A stretch of 64,000 nucleotides of DNA, taken from assembly GCA_032358255.1 (NCBI GenBank), contig JAULBX010015422.1:28983-92982 (forward strand). Reading direction: 5' to 3'. Below the pieces are notes generated by a model. It saw nothing but the letters and a program-made list of their open reading frames with translations. It was not told where the DNA came from and ran no database searches. Within the stretch, counting starts at the first letter, position 1, and the number at the start of each line of letters is the position of its first letter. Origin of the DNA: Heterotrichella gracilis. Taxonomy: Eukaryota > Sar > Xanthophyceae > Tribonematales > Xanthonemataceae. The position numbers and the translations under genes are program-made. Positions 35,976 through 48,151 of this stretch are shown here, piece after piece.

Positions 35976-38900
35976 ATGTCTCGGTCCAGGACCCTTACGC
36001 GCCTGCAAGCGTTGGCGTGGGCCATGCTGCTGGCGAAGGTCTGCTTCGTCACCGTGAACAGCGGTATCAGCGTCCGGCACACCACCATATCCGGTAGGAT
36101 TCAAGTGATCTGGAAATATGCGCCACCATTCTGTCCGTTCTGATGTCGTGGTTCCATCCCAGACTGACTGGCATCGTTTTCCTCCCAGCTTCGCGCGTAT
36201 GCATGCATGCATCTGACGCGTCGGCGTCATCCCTTTGCCCCACGCCCACCTCCTCCAACCCTGCACCACTGTTTTCAATCTATTTCACCTTCCTTACCAA
36301 CTGTGTTGTTGCCGTGTGCAGGGATCTGGTACAGCGGTTCCACACGCACGCCCTTGGCAGGCCTCGACCCTTTCAATGCCTCGATGACCCACCTGGACAA
36401 CGGTTACGAGAATTGCCCCTTTTCCAGTGTGAACGTCACACGCTATTGGGTCTCGCGAGCGGTAGGCACTCTCACCCAACACGTTGCTTTCATGGACCCT
36501 GCTGCTCCTGCCTTGGCCCAGGTGTAAGCTGTCTCTAAACCCTAAAGGGTAAAGTTTGGGGCTGCAGTGCAAAACAATGCACAGCGCAGCGGCCACCACT
36601 TACCCTCCTTGAAACCATAACCCCCGTCTTACCCACACTCACCCTCCTTCACCCTGTCCCTTGTGCAGCCCACAGCCACCGCTCTGTCTGCCGCCAAGGA
36701 ACAGATGGGCACCACCAACCTCACATCGATGTGGATATCCACCCCACTAGCCCACACCTCCCCTCTGATGGACTACACCCCCCCCCTTCTGGGCGGCAAC
36801 ACCTCTCCTTTGGACCCCAACACCATCTTCCTGGGCTACATCTCCACTCCCTATACCCTCCTGGACTACACCGGGGGTGCCAACAGCCGCCACGGCCGCA
36901 CCATCTCCCAACTTGGCCCCCTGTGCTACACCCCTACCCCCCTGGGCCAGATCACCGCGCCTCTGGGCTATGGTGTCACAGAGGGGTGGCGCTTTGATCA
37001 AGACTGCGTTCAGGTAGGGTTCAGGGTTTAGGGTTTATAGTAGCCTGCGTTATGGGAGGGTTTTTGGGTTTAGGTGGTTTAGGTTCAAAATCCAGCCCTG
37101 CCTCGAAGAACTGATTTATGTTGGTGTTCAAACAGTCTCTATTGAGACTGCCTTGAAGAACTGTTTATATTAGGGTTTAGGGTTTATCCCAGCCTTGCGC
37201 CCAGGTAGAGGCAAATATGGTTTAGGGTTTAGGGTTCAGGCGTTGCCTGCAGGGTCCTCAGCTGCCTGACACTGGTGTGACACTGTCATGGAAAGTCCAA
37301 GGATTAATGCTCAACCTTTTAACCTTTAGCCACTGAGACCCCGTGTAACCTGAGTCTGTTCTGTTTTCTCTTTCTTCTCCCCTTTCACCCTTCAGACCTT
37401 TGCCATCCCCATACGCCCCACACCAACTGATTCCCTTTCCTCCCCTTGGCGCAGGAGTTCTACCCATCCACCCCCTCCAATCAAACCCTGTCCCTGACCA
37501 CCCCCTGCCTGGGCCTCAACATGACACCCACGACCGACAGCAGTGCTACAGCAAGCGGCGTGCTTGCATGGAACACATCCCTCCACCTGGACCCCCGCGT
37601 CAAGCTGGAGGCCACGCGAGTCCCTGCCCCCGCCCCTGAGAGACACCAGCCGATTGATGATGCCTACTCTGACTACTATGACTACTATGAAGAGATGGTA
37701 GGGTACCTGCATGTGGGTTGATGTGCCTGGGTTTGATGTGCTGTGCAATCCCTGAAACCCTGGCTTTCATGCCCTCTTTCCACTGCAGATGTAGATCGGT
37801 TTTAACCAGGATGCAACAAAATGCCATCCTCATCAACCATAAACGTTTTAACCCTGATCCCTAACCCTAAACCCTACAGCACCCTTTGCGTGCGTGTCGT
37901 TGTCACCACCACCTGCACATGTTCCCCCTCTGCTGCCACCCTTGTTTCACTTTACAACACCACCTTGGGCAAGCCCTTTCATCACCTGCTGCCTCATTGT
38001 CCCTGACCCTAAACCCTACATCCCAAACCCTACACACTTGTGCAATCCCTGTTCCCCGTCAGCCGCTCCCCCCTCCTCTCATAGGACACATGGTATTACC
38101 GCACCCCCTGCTACCATGGTCGCAGACCCTAACCCCAAACCCTGAACCCTAACCGCGCACATCTGGGTCTCTGTCTCTCCCCTGTCCCTGACCTACCCAT
38201 GGCCTTTTCCCCCCTGCCCACAGTCAATTTATGAGGTTTACACCACGGGCGCCAAGGTCATGCTGCGGGTGGCAACTGCGGCCTTCAGCGCAGCCACCCT
38301 CAACTGGTACCTGGTCAAGTCCCTGGCAAAGGCGCTCAAGGCAGCCTCGACCTGCGTGGCCACACCCCTGTTTTTCCTCACAGGGGTGGACCACGCCTGG
38401 CTCGTCTCCAGCGTCTGGTCCCTGGCAGTGGCATCCCTGGGATGGGCTGCAAAATTCTGGTTTTCCCAGACCGAGGATTCCGTCATGTGGCTCGCCCAGC
38501 TCCTCTTATCCCAGTCGGGCATCGCCCCTGCTTTGGGCTGGGCCGCCCAGGCCGCCTTCCCTGCATCTAACAGAGAAGCTGCCGTGTTTTGGGTGGCCAA
38601 GCTGCTGTGGACCCTAGGGTGCTACATGGCAGCAAACCACATGGTCTGGGCGACAGTGCGCTGGGTTGCCAGCTACCTGCGGGCGCAGGCGGTGGCGGCA
38701 GTTGCTGGGGTGGCTATCTGGGTGTGTGCCAAGGCAGAGGCGGCAGCGGTGGGGGTGGTCTCCTTCCTGTGGGCCCAGGCAGTGGCGGTGGTGTCCTGCA
38801 GCGAGGTGCAGCTGGTGCTGTTTCTGACGGCTGCGCCTGCGGTCTGGGACTTGAGGCTCGTGACAGTCGGGGTGGGAGCTGTCACCATGATGGTGTGCCT

Positions 38901-39456
38901 CTACAAGGTGAGTGCCCTGTACCCTGAACCCTGAACCCTAAACCCTAAACTGAGGCCGTCACAATGTTGGTGTGCCTCACTAACGTGAACCCTAAACCCT
39001 AAACAGCACCTGGCAGGTTCAGCCTGACAGTCTGCCAACCCGCCGGTGAACACCCTTACCTGCATGCTTGACATTTGAGTTAGGGTTCAGGGTTCAGGGT
39101 TCAGGGTTTAGGGTTTGCCTGCTCTGCATCACCCTTGGCTGCATGCCTGGCAGTCACAGGGTCCAAGTAGCCGTTGGTGTGCCCTGATGCGATGATCTGA
39201 AACCCTATTGATGTAATTTAAACAAGAGTTTGCAAAACTGACGCCCTGCCACTCTTCCTTGCAGGCTGAGGGCCAACCACAGCCAGGCGCCCGCAAGCAC
39301 AAAGGGAGCACAACCTCTCAGAACGGGGGGAGCAAGGCTGTGCCCGGCGCAGAGCCATCACCCACCAGGCGCTGTGCGCATAAGCAGAAGCGGCGGCATG
39401 GGGGCTACGGGCGCAAGCGCAGGCATGGGGGACAGCGCAAGGGACGCAGGTCGTGA
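35976..39456 (+). CDS. Unrecognised signal-peptide glycoprotein with Trp/Ala-rich membrane domain and basic tail
   Basis: Six exons join in phase: 35976-36093, 36322-36461, 36669-37013, 37455-37697, 38224-38907 and 39265-39456 (573 aa). I do not recognise the family. In order: a signal peptide (basic MSRSRTLTRLQ, then hydrophobic ALAWAMLLAKVCFVTV); an extracytoplasmic region to about residue 270 with seven N-glycosylation sequons (NAS, NVT, NLT, NTS, NQT, NMT, NTS), rich in Thr/Pro/Leu with quasi-repeats such as SPLMDYTPPLL and TPYTLLDYTGG; an acidic Tyr-rich stretch (DDAYSDYYDYYEEM); a ~225-residue hydrophobic Ala/Trp/Val domain with recurring GWAAKFW, GWAAQAA and FWVAKLLW motifs; and a basic Gly/His/Arg tail (KRRHGGYGRKRRHGGQRKGR). 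The layout suggests a surface or endomembrane protein; function is unknown. Confidence 0.75.
38926..39117 (+). repeat. Exon 5 echo embedded in telomere-like repeats
   Basis: Runs of ccctaaa/ccctgaa flank a copy, gtcacaatgttggtgtgcctc (38958 on), of the exon 5 end gtcaccatgatggtgtgcctc (38881 on). gggttcagggttcagggttt follows at 39091-39117. Confidence 0.85.
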
Positions 39457-41219
39457 TTTTGACTCCGCAAGATGTTTATATGGCCCTTGCCTGCTATTAT
39501 CCCCCATACTACAGCATTTTCGCCTTCTCCAGGACATTTGCCTGGTGATACTTTATGCAGGAGTTATGTGCAGTTGATGCTGCTGCATGGTTAACTTTGA
39601 CGTTGCTTGTTCCCCTTCCTGCCAGCCATTTTGCTGTCTAATTTTGCGAGATGTAGTTGACGGGTTTTTGACGATTTTACAATGATTGGTTACATCAGTT
39701 TCGGACGATTACATTTGATTGGTCCCATACGTCGCCCGCACAACGTGCAGTGCAACTGTTTTTGCTTCCTTCTGGGGAGTGCGTCACAATTTAGTGTAGA
39801 CTTGTCGGTGTGCTTTTTCTGATGGCATGCAATCCTAAGGTCCCAGGATGGCATGCAATCCTAGGATGTTTTCCTGGCTGAATTTATAGGACCTATCCGT
39901 AATAAGAATGCTACTGCATGCACCCCTTTGACGTTGCCGTTTAGCCACCTTAGACAGAGCCCGCTTGGCCAAATAGCCACCAATTTTCTGATCTTTGTCT
40001 TTTGAGTCCCCGATCATCCGGCACACACCGCGCTAGTCCTTAACTGCATAAAGCAGTGTTTTTCGCCCACGGCGGCTCATTTCCGGTTGTTCCTTCGTAC
40101 CAGCCATTTCGCTTGCCAATTGGTGCTGCTAGTGCCCAAACCTTTGTAAGTAAGCTTAGCTCTACTATTCCCCCGGCGGGGCTTTCGCATCAGGAATTTG
40201 TCCAAGCAGTGACATAACAACCTAAAGCCTTGCTTGTGGACTGTAATGGTGGGTACACACAAAAAGGGATGTTTCAATATTGCTGGTTTCTGAGAGGCGC
40301 ACCATTGGAGTGTCGATGAGCCACAGCCTCAGGTGGCGCTGGCCCCGGGGGGAATGAACAGCCTCTGAGGCTGGCGCTCTCTGCTGCTGCCTTTTCCTCA
40401 ACCAATGCCCTTATACTTGAGACGCGGAGAGTAATTGTAAAATCAAAAGTTTATACATTAAGTTTACTACATATGTTTACTGAATACAGTTTTACACGCA
40501 GGCGGCGCCGGGGGGGGGCCGTTCAGGGACAACTGGGAGTGGGCATGGGTGGAGGGTTTAGGGTTTCACCATATATGGCCTTTGTCAATGGGGGGCATGC
40601 CATTTATAGGCGTGTGTGAGCACTAATGGTGAAGGTCATGCAGACCTGTCGCAGGCAGTTGCCACACATTCAGCACTTGCCACCACATTGCGAGGAATTG
40701 GTGGTATGCCAACGGGTGGGCAGATGGCAAGGATGTGCTGATACAAGAGGCGTAGCTGAAATGCATACAGCCCAGCTACCTGTGCTTGAGGCTACTCAAA
40801 GCCCATCACACCCACCAACCCCTGGCGCTTGAGACGCAGCTACAAGTACTTGAGCTCACAGAGGCGGCGGAGCGCACAAGGTATACCTTTAGGTGGGGAA
40901 CCCTTCTAGGGCAAAATTGGAGGGTTATGTTTAGCTGGAGGCTTTCATGGCTGCCCCAGCTTGCGTGAGTTAGTGCAGCACTTGGTATAGAACCAAGACC
41001 CTGACCATACTGTCGCTTGTACCAACCTGATTCCACTGTTGGGAAGCTACATAGGTTGATCCTGCCAAGTGCAAAGCAGCACCTTGTGCATGCAACACCG
41101 CTTTGGTACTGCATGTGGCAAGCTGGAAGGAACTGGCGTACACCACTGGTGACTCCCTCATGCCGTTGGTGTAAGCATCGGATGGCAGCAAGGCTGCACG
41201 GATCAAGGGCTAAGCCAGT
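39457..41219. other. Non-coding stretch before DPH6
   Basis: No gene supported. It contains a ~20-bp direct repeat (ggatggcatgcaatccta at about 39845 and a near copy at about 39822) and a G-rich run at 40505-40520. Open frames at 40626-40968 show no family features. Confidence 0.6.
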
Positions 41220-44200
41220 ATGAAGGTCTTGGCACTCATCAGGTATGCAACTCGCCCACGTGTCTGCCCCCATGGGCACTGCACTGTAATACTGGCGGAA
41301 GACTAGGCAAGCAGGGTGCATGGATTTCAAGCTTGATACATTACCCATAACGGCGTGCTCATGGTGCGCAGTGGCGGGAAGGACTCGTGCTACAGCATGC
41401 AGCTGTGCAGCAAGTATGGCCATGAGGTAAGGCTGCACCGTATGGCCACTCGCGTGCACAACTGGCGTACCACACTGCGGTGCAGAATTACCTGAGATGG
41501 TTGAATCAAAGGAACCGCACCCACCACGCTTTCTGACCCAGCGTATGCATGGAGAATACAAATGCATGCATGCATATGCGTTCTGCCTTGCCAGCCCCCC
41601 ACGCGCCGATTGGTATCCGCATGGACCATTTTAGTTTCAGCTTCACATTTCTCTCTGACCCGTGCTTCACCATAAAGCACCATGTGCATGCTTGCGCGCC
41701 ATTCCATCCCAATGCCCAAACATTTCACCAGTGCCCACCCACCACACCCGCAACCCACTATGAACAACATTCCACAACTACTATAAAGCAAAACACTAGT
41801 CACAAGCAGTCAAAAGCAACCTGCTTCCCGGCCACAGGTTGTAGCCCTGGGCAACCTCCTCCCTGTGCAGCAAGAGGTGGATGAGCTAGACAGCTATATG
41901 TTCCAAACCGTGGGGCACCAGGTGGTGGAGGGGTATGCTGCGTGCATGGGGCTGCCGCTGTACCGCAAGCGCATCCAAGGGGCGTCCAAGAACCAGGTGG
42001 GGGCGTGGGGAAGGGGGCAGGGTTTTAGGGTTTAGGGCGGACTAGGGTTTCTAAATAATGCGGGCAGCGGCAGTTCGGGCCATGTCACATAATGCAGCAC
42101 AGCCAGATTCTGGATGCATGCACAGTCGTCAGGCAGAAAACCTGCCAAATATTTCAAGCATGGAGGTATACCACCTACTGCATTAAACTCTGTGGTGGCA
42201 CCATCTCCACACAGCAACCAGGGTCGAGTGTGTACACCCTGCACCTAGATGGCTGGAGTTTCAGCTGGCATGTTGGTACTCCTTGTGCCGCCGTGGGGTG
42301 CAGGGGCTGTCGTATGACAAGACAGAAGGGGACGAGGTGGAGGATCTGCTTCAGCTGGTGGCCTATGTGAAGGAGCAGGTGCCAGGCATGCAGGCGGTGT
42401 GCTCGGGCGCTATTGCATCGGACTACCAGCGGCTACGGGTGGAAAATGTGGGTGCTGGGCGGGGCGGGGTTTGAGGTAGATTGGCATGTGATGACATGTG
42501 ATTCTTCCACTGCTACGGGTGGAAAATGTGGGTACTGGATGGCCCGGGGTGTGAGATGGTTTGGGCAAGTTATGCGCATGCCGGGGTAGAGCCTTCCTAG
42601 GCAAGGTATCAACCTCAGCGGCCATTCATTTCTCCAACATTCCCAGCTGTGCTCCCAGCCAAGTCTCATATCCAACCTAGCCCTAATATACCCCCCGTGG
42701 CCCTAATATATTCCCCGTAATATATCCCCCGTGGCCCCTTCACTGCCCACTAAAAAACCTCCACATTTCCCCCTCCCCCAGGTATGCTCCTGCCTAGGCC
42801 TCGTCTCCCTGAGCTACCTGGACCACCAGTTTCAAAATTTCATTCTTTGGCCCCTTCACCACCCACTGAAATTCCCAAAAAAATGCTCCCCCAGGTATGC
42901 TCCCGCCTGGGTCTCGTATCCCTGAGCTACCTGTGGTACCAACCCCAGAAGGCCCTGCTGCATGGCATGGTGGCCTCGGGCATCGAGGCGGTTCTGGTGA
43001 AGGTTGCTGCCATTGGCTTGCTGCCTGATAAGCACCTGGGCATGAGCATTGCGCAGCTGGAGCCTTACCTGCACAAGCTTTGCAGGTGTGAGAAGTTGGT
43101 TGGGGGAGGCAAGGGTATGTGTTGGGTGGGCGTGCTTGTGGTGGTGGTGGTGGTGGTGGTGGTGGTGGTGACTTGAATGGTCAAGGTGGTTGGCATGGTT
43201 TCCCTATCAGGTGGTGAGCATGTTGCTATGTGCAGCTTGAATATGAGTGTGATGGTCCACACAGGTAATGATGGCAAGTAACCCACCATGACTTGATGGT
43301 ACAGGCAGTACGGGAGCAACATATGCGGTGAAGGAGGGGAGTACGAGACGCTCACACTCGACTGCCAGCTGTTTGATCGGGCGCGGATCGTGCTGGACGC
43401 CAGCAAAGTGGTGCTGCACTCCCCCGATCAGATGGCATCGGTGGGGGTGCTGCATGTCGAGGCGTTCCATTTAGAGGGGAAGGGTGGGGCTGCTGTGGAT
43501 GCGGCTGCTGAGGTGGTGCAGGTCCCTGATGGTAAGTCAATATTCCCAGTTAGGTGATGTCTCAGTTGGGTGATGTCCAGTTGCAATAAACAAATTATTT
43601 TTTTCATAAAATCACCAATTTTGTTGCAATGGAGCTGCAATTGTATTGCTTGGCGCGTACCACTTGTCTTTTTTGCACATCAGCCTCACAATGCATAGGA
43701 AATGTTGTACATTTTACGCGTTTTGTTCCAGATTGGCGGCCATCTGATCATGTCACACATCTAACCGCAGCACATCGCAGATCGATTACATGTTGTGGTC
43801 AAATGTTACAGTAGTAATGCTGCATACTGTTGGCGCCACATGCATTAACGTACCAGCCCTGGCCCTGAGGTTGCAAAGGTCGAGGGTGCTTTGTTTTGCA
43901 GACTACATCCCTACATTTGCTCAGCCTGGTCCCAGCAGTCAGTCAGCTGCAGCAGACACACAGGGCTGCAGTACCAGCACAACGCTCACTGAAGGCTTTG
44001 CCTTGACCACCTGCAGAGCCCTCAAGGCAAGCTACCCAACCCTGGCTGGGGCCGCACATGCTGCTATGGCAGCGCTTGGCGCAGGTGAGATCATTACCCA
44101 TTGCTGTTTTCTTCATGAGCATGTGCACAGCGCCATGTCGGAAATGAGCTGCTTTGGATGTATGTGATCCTCGATTCTTGAGGCTCAATTTTATTGGTTT

Positions 44201-47200
44201 CCATTAACATGGCAAGCATTGTGTCCCAAGCAGAGGTACAGCAACAACAACAACTTGTCCACACTCCATTTGAATATGTCATATTATGTGAAATCCACAC
44301 AGTTCAATTGCAAATATTGTGTCTCATGCAGAGCTCCAGCAACAGCAACTGCAGCTCAAAGACGCGCTGTTTGTGCACCTGTACATTGCTGACATGGCAC
44401 AGTTTGCTGCGGTGAACGCAATCTACTGCCAGACCTTCCCGGGGCTCAACCCACCCTCCAGGGCATGCGTGCAGCTGCCTGACGAGGCTGAGGAAGGGGT
44501 TTTGGTGGATGTGCTGTTCCCTCGTGGCCAACCACAGGACATTCTGTCCTCAAGGAAGGTCCTTCATGTGCAGAGCTACAGCGAGTGGGCCCCATCCTGC
44601 ATCGGCCCGTACAGTCAGGTATGATCATGGTCATTGAGTCATGGGTAACAGTAGCAAACAAACGCAAAAGCTTATGCAACTGACATAATGGTTTGACACA
44701 TTGTCCTTATGATAGAAGTAAGCATGCTTGGATGCTTTTCCTGAGTGCCATACTGAGTGCCGCTGCGGTTATGCAGGCTTTTGACTTTGCACAAATTGAG
44801 ATGGGTTGGGAAGTGCAGCGAACACCATGTTGTAAGTCCCATGCTGCATGTATGTGTTGAATCAGCTTGTGTGCGTTTCAGGCAACGTCGTACAAGGGCT
44901 TGCTGTTCCTGGCTGGCCAGATAGGGCTGGATCCAGGGACTATGCAGATGGTAGAGGGTGGATCACTGACACAGGCGAAACGCTGCCTGCAAAGTTGTGA
45001 GGTAATTATGTACAGCAAATTTGTGTGCCTTGGAGAGTGAGGAGAGTGCTTTCCTTTGATGCTGGAATATTTTATACATTTTTAAGTCAATTTGTTTTCT
45101 TTTCCGCCAATTGCAACCATTGAAAGTACATGACCATAAATTATTGCTGGTGACTGACACCATTGGGCTGCGCAGGCAGTGGCCATTGCCAAGCGGTGTG
45201 CCATGGCGCAAGGCATGCTGTGGTGCACAGCCTACTACGATGTAATGCAGCCAGCAGAGTCTTTGCATGCCTTGCAAACGTCACTGACCGAGTTCCTGGC
45301 TGGCAAGGAAATCTCATCATCCACTCCCGTGAATGGCCATCAAGGGGAGAGCAACAGTGATGGTGGCAGTGGTTCGGATGGGGATGCAGCAGATGAGGGT
45401 GTTGGTCTTGACACCTACTTGACACCGCCAGCGATGACCAGGCATTGGAGGCCCTTGCGGTCCTACATTGAGCTGCCTGCCTTGCCTAGAGGGTAAGTCT
45501 AAGGCATGGGTATGTGCACGGCATGCAGGATTGTACATGCGCACTGCTGAACATCAACACGACAGTGGGTAGGCGTCAGGCATGGGCATGTGCACGGCAG
45601 CAATACGTTCACACGGCCTTGGCATAGGCTCTTTGAGTGCGTTTGCTCTCTATATTGAGCTGCCTGTCTTGGATAAAGGGTATGTGCTAGCTTATGGCAT
45701 GCGCCACTGCTGAACATCCACACAACTTTCATAATGCTCTGGTGCAAATCTGTATTCCCCATAGCTGCTATGGATGGGCCATGCCTTGCAACTGCGCAAT
45801 GGCATCAGGTGCACCTTGCTGCACGTCACACACCTGTTGTAGTTCCACACCTTGGTTGACAATCACCTGTGTACACTGGCAGGGCCCCATGTGGAGAGGA
45901 AGCCTCACCTTTCAGCTATGCATTGCAAGATCTGTTTCATATGTCCTATGCTTTCAACACACATGACTCTGGAAGCCCTAGACCCAGCTGACCCGCGTCT
46001 GGCTTCTCTGACAGGGCCCTTGTGGAGGTCCAGCCAGTGGGTGTGGTCCCATCAGAGGTGGTGGATGAGCCGAGTGACGATGATGACAGCTCAAGCAGCG
46101 AAGAGCACAGAGAGGGGTTGCCTGGCTGGGCGGGGGCCCTGACCAATGTCGACTTCTCGTTGAGGGTCGATGCTGGTGGCACCATACACGTTGGGCCAGG
46201 TCAAGCGTCTGGTGAAGCAGTTGATGTTGCGAGCACGTCAATCAGGTGAGTGCGGTGCCGCAGATGTGTGTGCGCATGTTTGTGCATTGCTAAGGGGGAC
46301 GATGACGCATCGACATGGTCCTGTTGGAATCCAATGATATTATGTGCGCGTATGACCCCTATTTGAAATTCAAATGACAGTTTTTCCTGTTCATTTCATT
46401 GTTGCTCTCGCTCAATGTTTTTGTGCCTATCAGCATGGCCTATCTTGCATGACCCTTGCAGTCTGCTTTTTCCCGACTTTGTTATTGACTGGCATTGTGC
46501 AGATGTGAAGCACTGTGTAGCAGTGGTCGGCTGTGCAGAGCAAACCTCTTCGTCACCAGCACAGCCGCGGGTAGTGGCTGGGAGTATGTGGCACGCGCAG
46601 TCTCCATGGGTAGGTTTTAGGATCTTAGGGCTGAGGGTTCAGCCTTCGTGATTTAAGACTAGCAGAGCTTTCAATCCTTGTGCGCAGGTTGGCAATTTGG
46701 TTGTATATTGGTTCCACGTGAATCATGCAACATGTGGGATGATTGGCATGCCATGCACTATTGATGCGGAATTGCGCATAGTAAAAACCAAATCATACAC
46801 GATGGCTGGCATGCGTGTGCTGCGTCCTGCTGCTGTTGCTCTGTGACCTGAGTACCCTCCTGGTTGGAACTACCCATCATGTAATGCATTGCAATTAATC
46901 CTTCAGTGTACCCAAGGTATGGGTGGACCTAAAAGGTGCTAAAGTGAAGCAGGTGCCAAAAGCTAACCATCTATGTTTAAACCTTGAGACATCCCTGTAC
47001 CCGCTGCAGGCATTGACCTGGCACTGTCATCCGCTGACCTGGACCGCAGCTGCCTGGTGAGCCTCAAGACCTACATGGCACCTTCACCTGGAACCAGCCC
47101 CGCGGCATGGGCGCATGCGCTTGGGGCAGCGCTGGGCCAGGAGCAGGGTGAGAGTAATATGGTCACAGTGGTGCCGGTCACTTCTGTGTGCCATGTCATG

Positions 47201-47248
47201 GAGGCCCCTGCGCTGCTGATGGTGGAGGTGCTGGCGCTGGAGATGTGA
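41220..47248 (+). CDS. DPH6: Diphthine--ammonia ligase with RidA-like C-terminal domains
   Basis: Thirteen exons join in phase: 41220-41242, 41372-41426, 41838-41996, 42304-42447, 42895-43085, 43305-43531, 43902-44084, 44332-44618, 44882-45001, 45176-45492, 46015-46245, 46503-46609 and 47010-47248 (760 aa). DPH6 catalyses the ATP-dependent amidation of diphthine to diphthamide on elongation factor 2. The 23-base first exon encodes MKVLALIS; splicing creates the PP-loop ISGGKDSCYSMQ. Further hallmarks: ELDSYMFQTVGHQVV, YDKTEGDEVEDL, ALLHGMVASGIEAVLVKVAA, LLPDKHLGMSI and CGEGGEYETLTLDC. The C-terminal half holds YjgF/RidA-like domains (SCIGPYSQATSYKGLLFLAG, then QIGLDPGTMQ), as in yeast and plant enzymes, with an acidic Ser-rich insert. 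The acceptor of exon 12 is the least certain. TGTAA lies at 47408-47412. Confidence 0.95.
42510..42540 (+). repeat. Echo of DPH6 exon 4 end and donor
   Basis: ctgctacgggtggaaaatgt (42511 on), continuing gggtactgg, copies 42430-42458 (cggctacgggtggaaaatgt..gggtgctgg), the end of exon 4 and its donor. Confidence 0.9.
42778..42840 (+). repeat. Echo of DPH6 exon 5 start with acceptor
   Basis: caggtatgctcctgcctagg, continuing cctcgtctccctgagctacctg, copies 42892-42942 including the acceptor. Three changes are synonymous and one is missense (Arg to Cys); the flanking ccactgaaa and tttcaaaatt context also recurs around it. Confidence 0.9.
43138..43170 (+). repeat. (GGT)n microsatellite in DPH6 intron
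   Basis: About eleven consecutive gtg triplets shortly after exon 5. Confidence 0.95.
45500..45720 (+). repeat. Tandem repeats with echo of DPH6 exon 10 end
   Basis: At 45653-45682, tattgagctgcctgtcttgg, then aaagggtatg, copies the exon 10 end (45468-45497: cattgagctgcctgccttgc..gagggtaag). The adjoining aggcatgggtatgtgcacgg and cactgctgaacatc elements recur in the same intron. Confidence 0.8.
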
Positions 47249-47312
47249 GGGTGGGGATACTAGTGTGAGGGGGGTGGGTATTGGTGCTGGCGCTGGAGAT
47301 GTGAGGGTGGTG
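47225..47312 (+). repeat. Direct duplication across the DPH6 stop codon
   Basis: gtgctggcgctggagatgtg followed by agggtggg occurs at 47229-47256 and again at 47285-47312, so the last six codons and stop are repeated in the 3' UTR. Confidence 0.9.
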
Positions 47313-48151
47313 GTAATGCACCAGATTCGGGGCCATGTGTGGGATGGGGACCTTGGCGGTAGAGTGGCGTGTGGGCATAACTGAAGTCACATGCCTTCTG
47401 GCAATTCTGTAACAGCCAGATCAGCTGAGGGTGTGGAGATGGGTATACAACAGCTGTGAATGGTTTCGGTGCTAGTGAGCAGTCAAGCAGAGGCAGTGTG
47501 CAGCGCATGCCCATGTATTCATGCCATGGATTGGGTACGCGTTCTCAGCCTACAAGGAGTTGTATCTCCTGGGCTTCTAGGGGTTCAGCCTCAGGCATGG
47601 ACACTGCATACCATGCGCCATATCCCAGCGCAGCATGTGCAACGGTTACCATGCTTGTACGATATCTATAAGGCCTCAACGGTTGCTGGGCAAGCTGCTG
47701 GCACGAATTCATCCTGGGTACACTTTGTTTTGGGTCAGCCTGCTCAGCATGTCGGTGTGCAGGGTGTGATGAGTCAGCTGCCAGGGGTGTTGGTGAGTCA
47801 GCAGTGCACGTGACCCAGGGGGGATAAAATATATGGGGTTGCGCCCATTGATCACCCACCGTGGCAGGCCCAATCAGCATTCGTGGGCACTTTCACCCAT
47901 GATCCAAAATTTAGCCGCCATTATTGGGGGGAGTCTTCGTGACCCATTCACCAGAACAGTCTGAAACAGGCCGGTTGCAACTCGTTGCTGTCCTTTTCGC
48001 AAGTGGTTGTATGTGTAGCCGTTTGCGCTGAAGGATCACCAGCCGGCTGGGTGCTGCTGGCCAGGGGTAATAGGTTCAGTCTTGTACAGCGGCTGTTGCC
48101 AAACAAGGTCACTGTTTGGACCACGGAGAACGCCTTCTCCCAAATAAAAAC
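47249..48151. other. DPH6 3' UTR and intergenic region
   Basis: No gene supported. TGTAA at 47408-47412 is the likely DPH6 poly(A) signal. A 117-codon open frame (47460-47813) has no recognisable features. Confidence 0.6.

Noticed and set aside
40626-40832. ATG-initiated frame considered as the DPH6 start
   Set aside because: A 23-base exon at 41220-41242 (MKVLALIS) splices in phase to the SGGKDS exon and fits the family N-terminus exactly.
47460-47813. 117-codon plus-strand open frame after DPH6
   Set aside because: No recognisable domain and lies in the DPH6 3' UTR/intergenic stretch.
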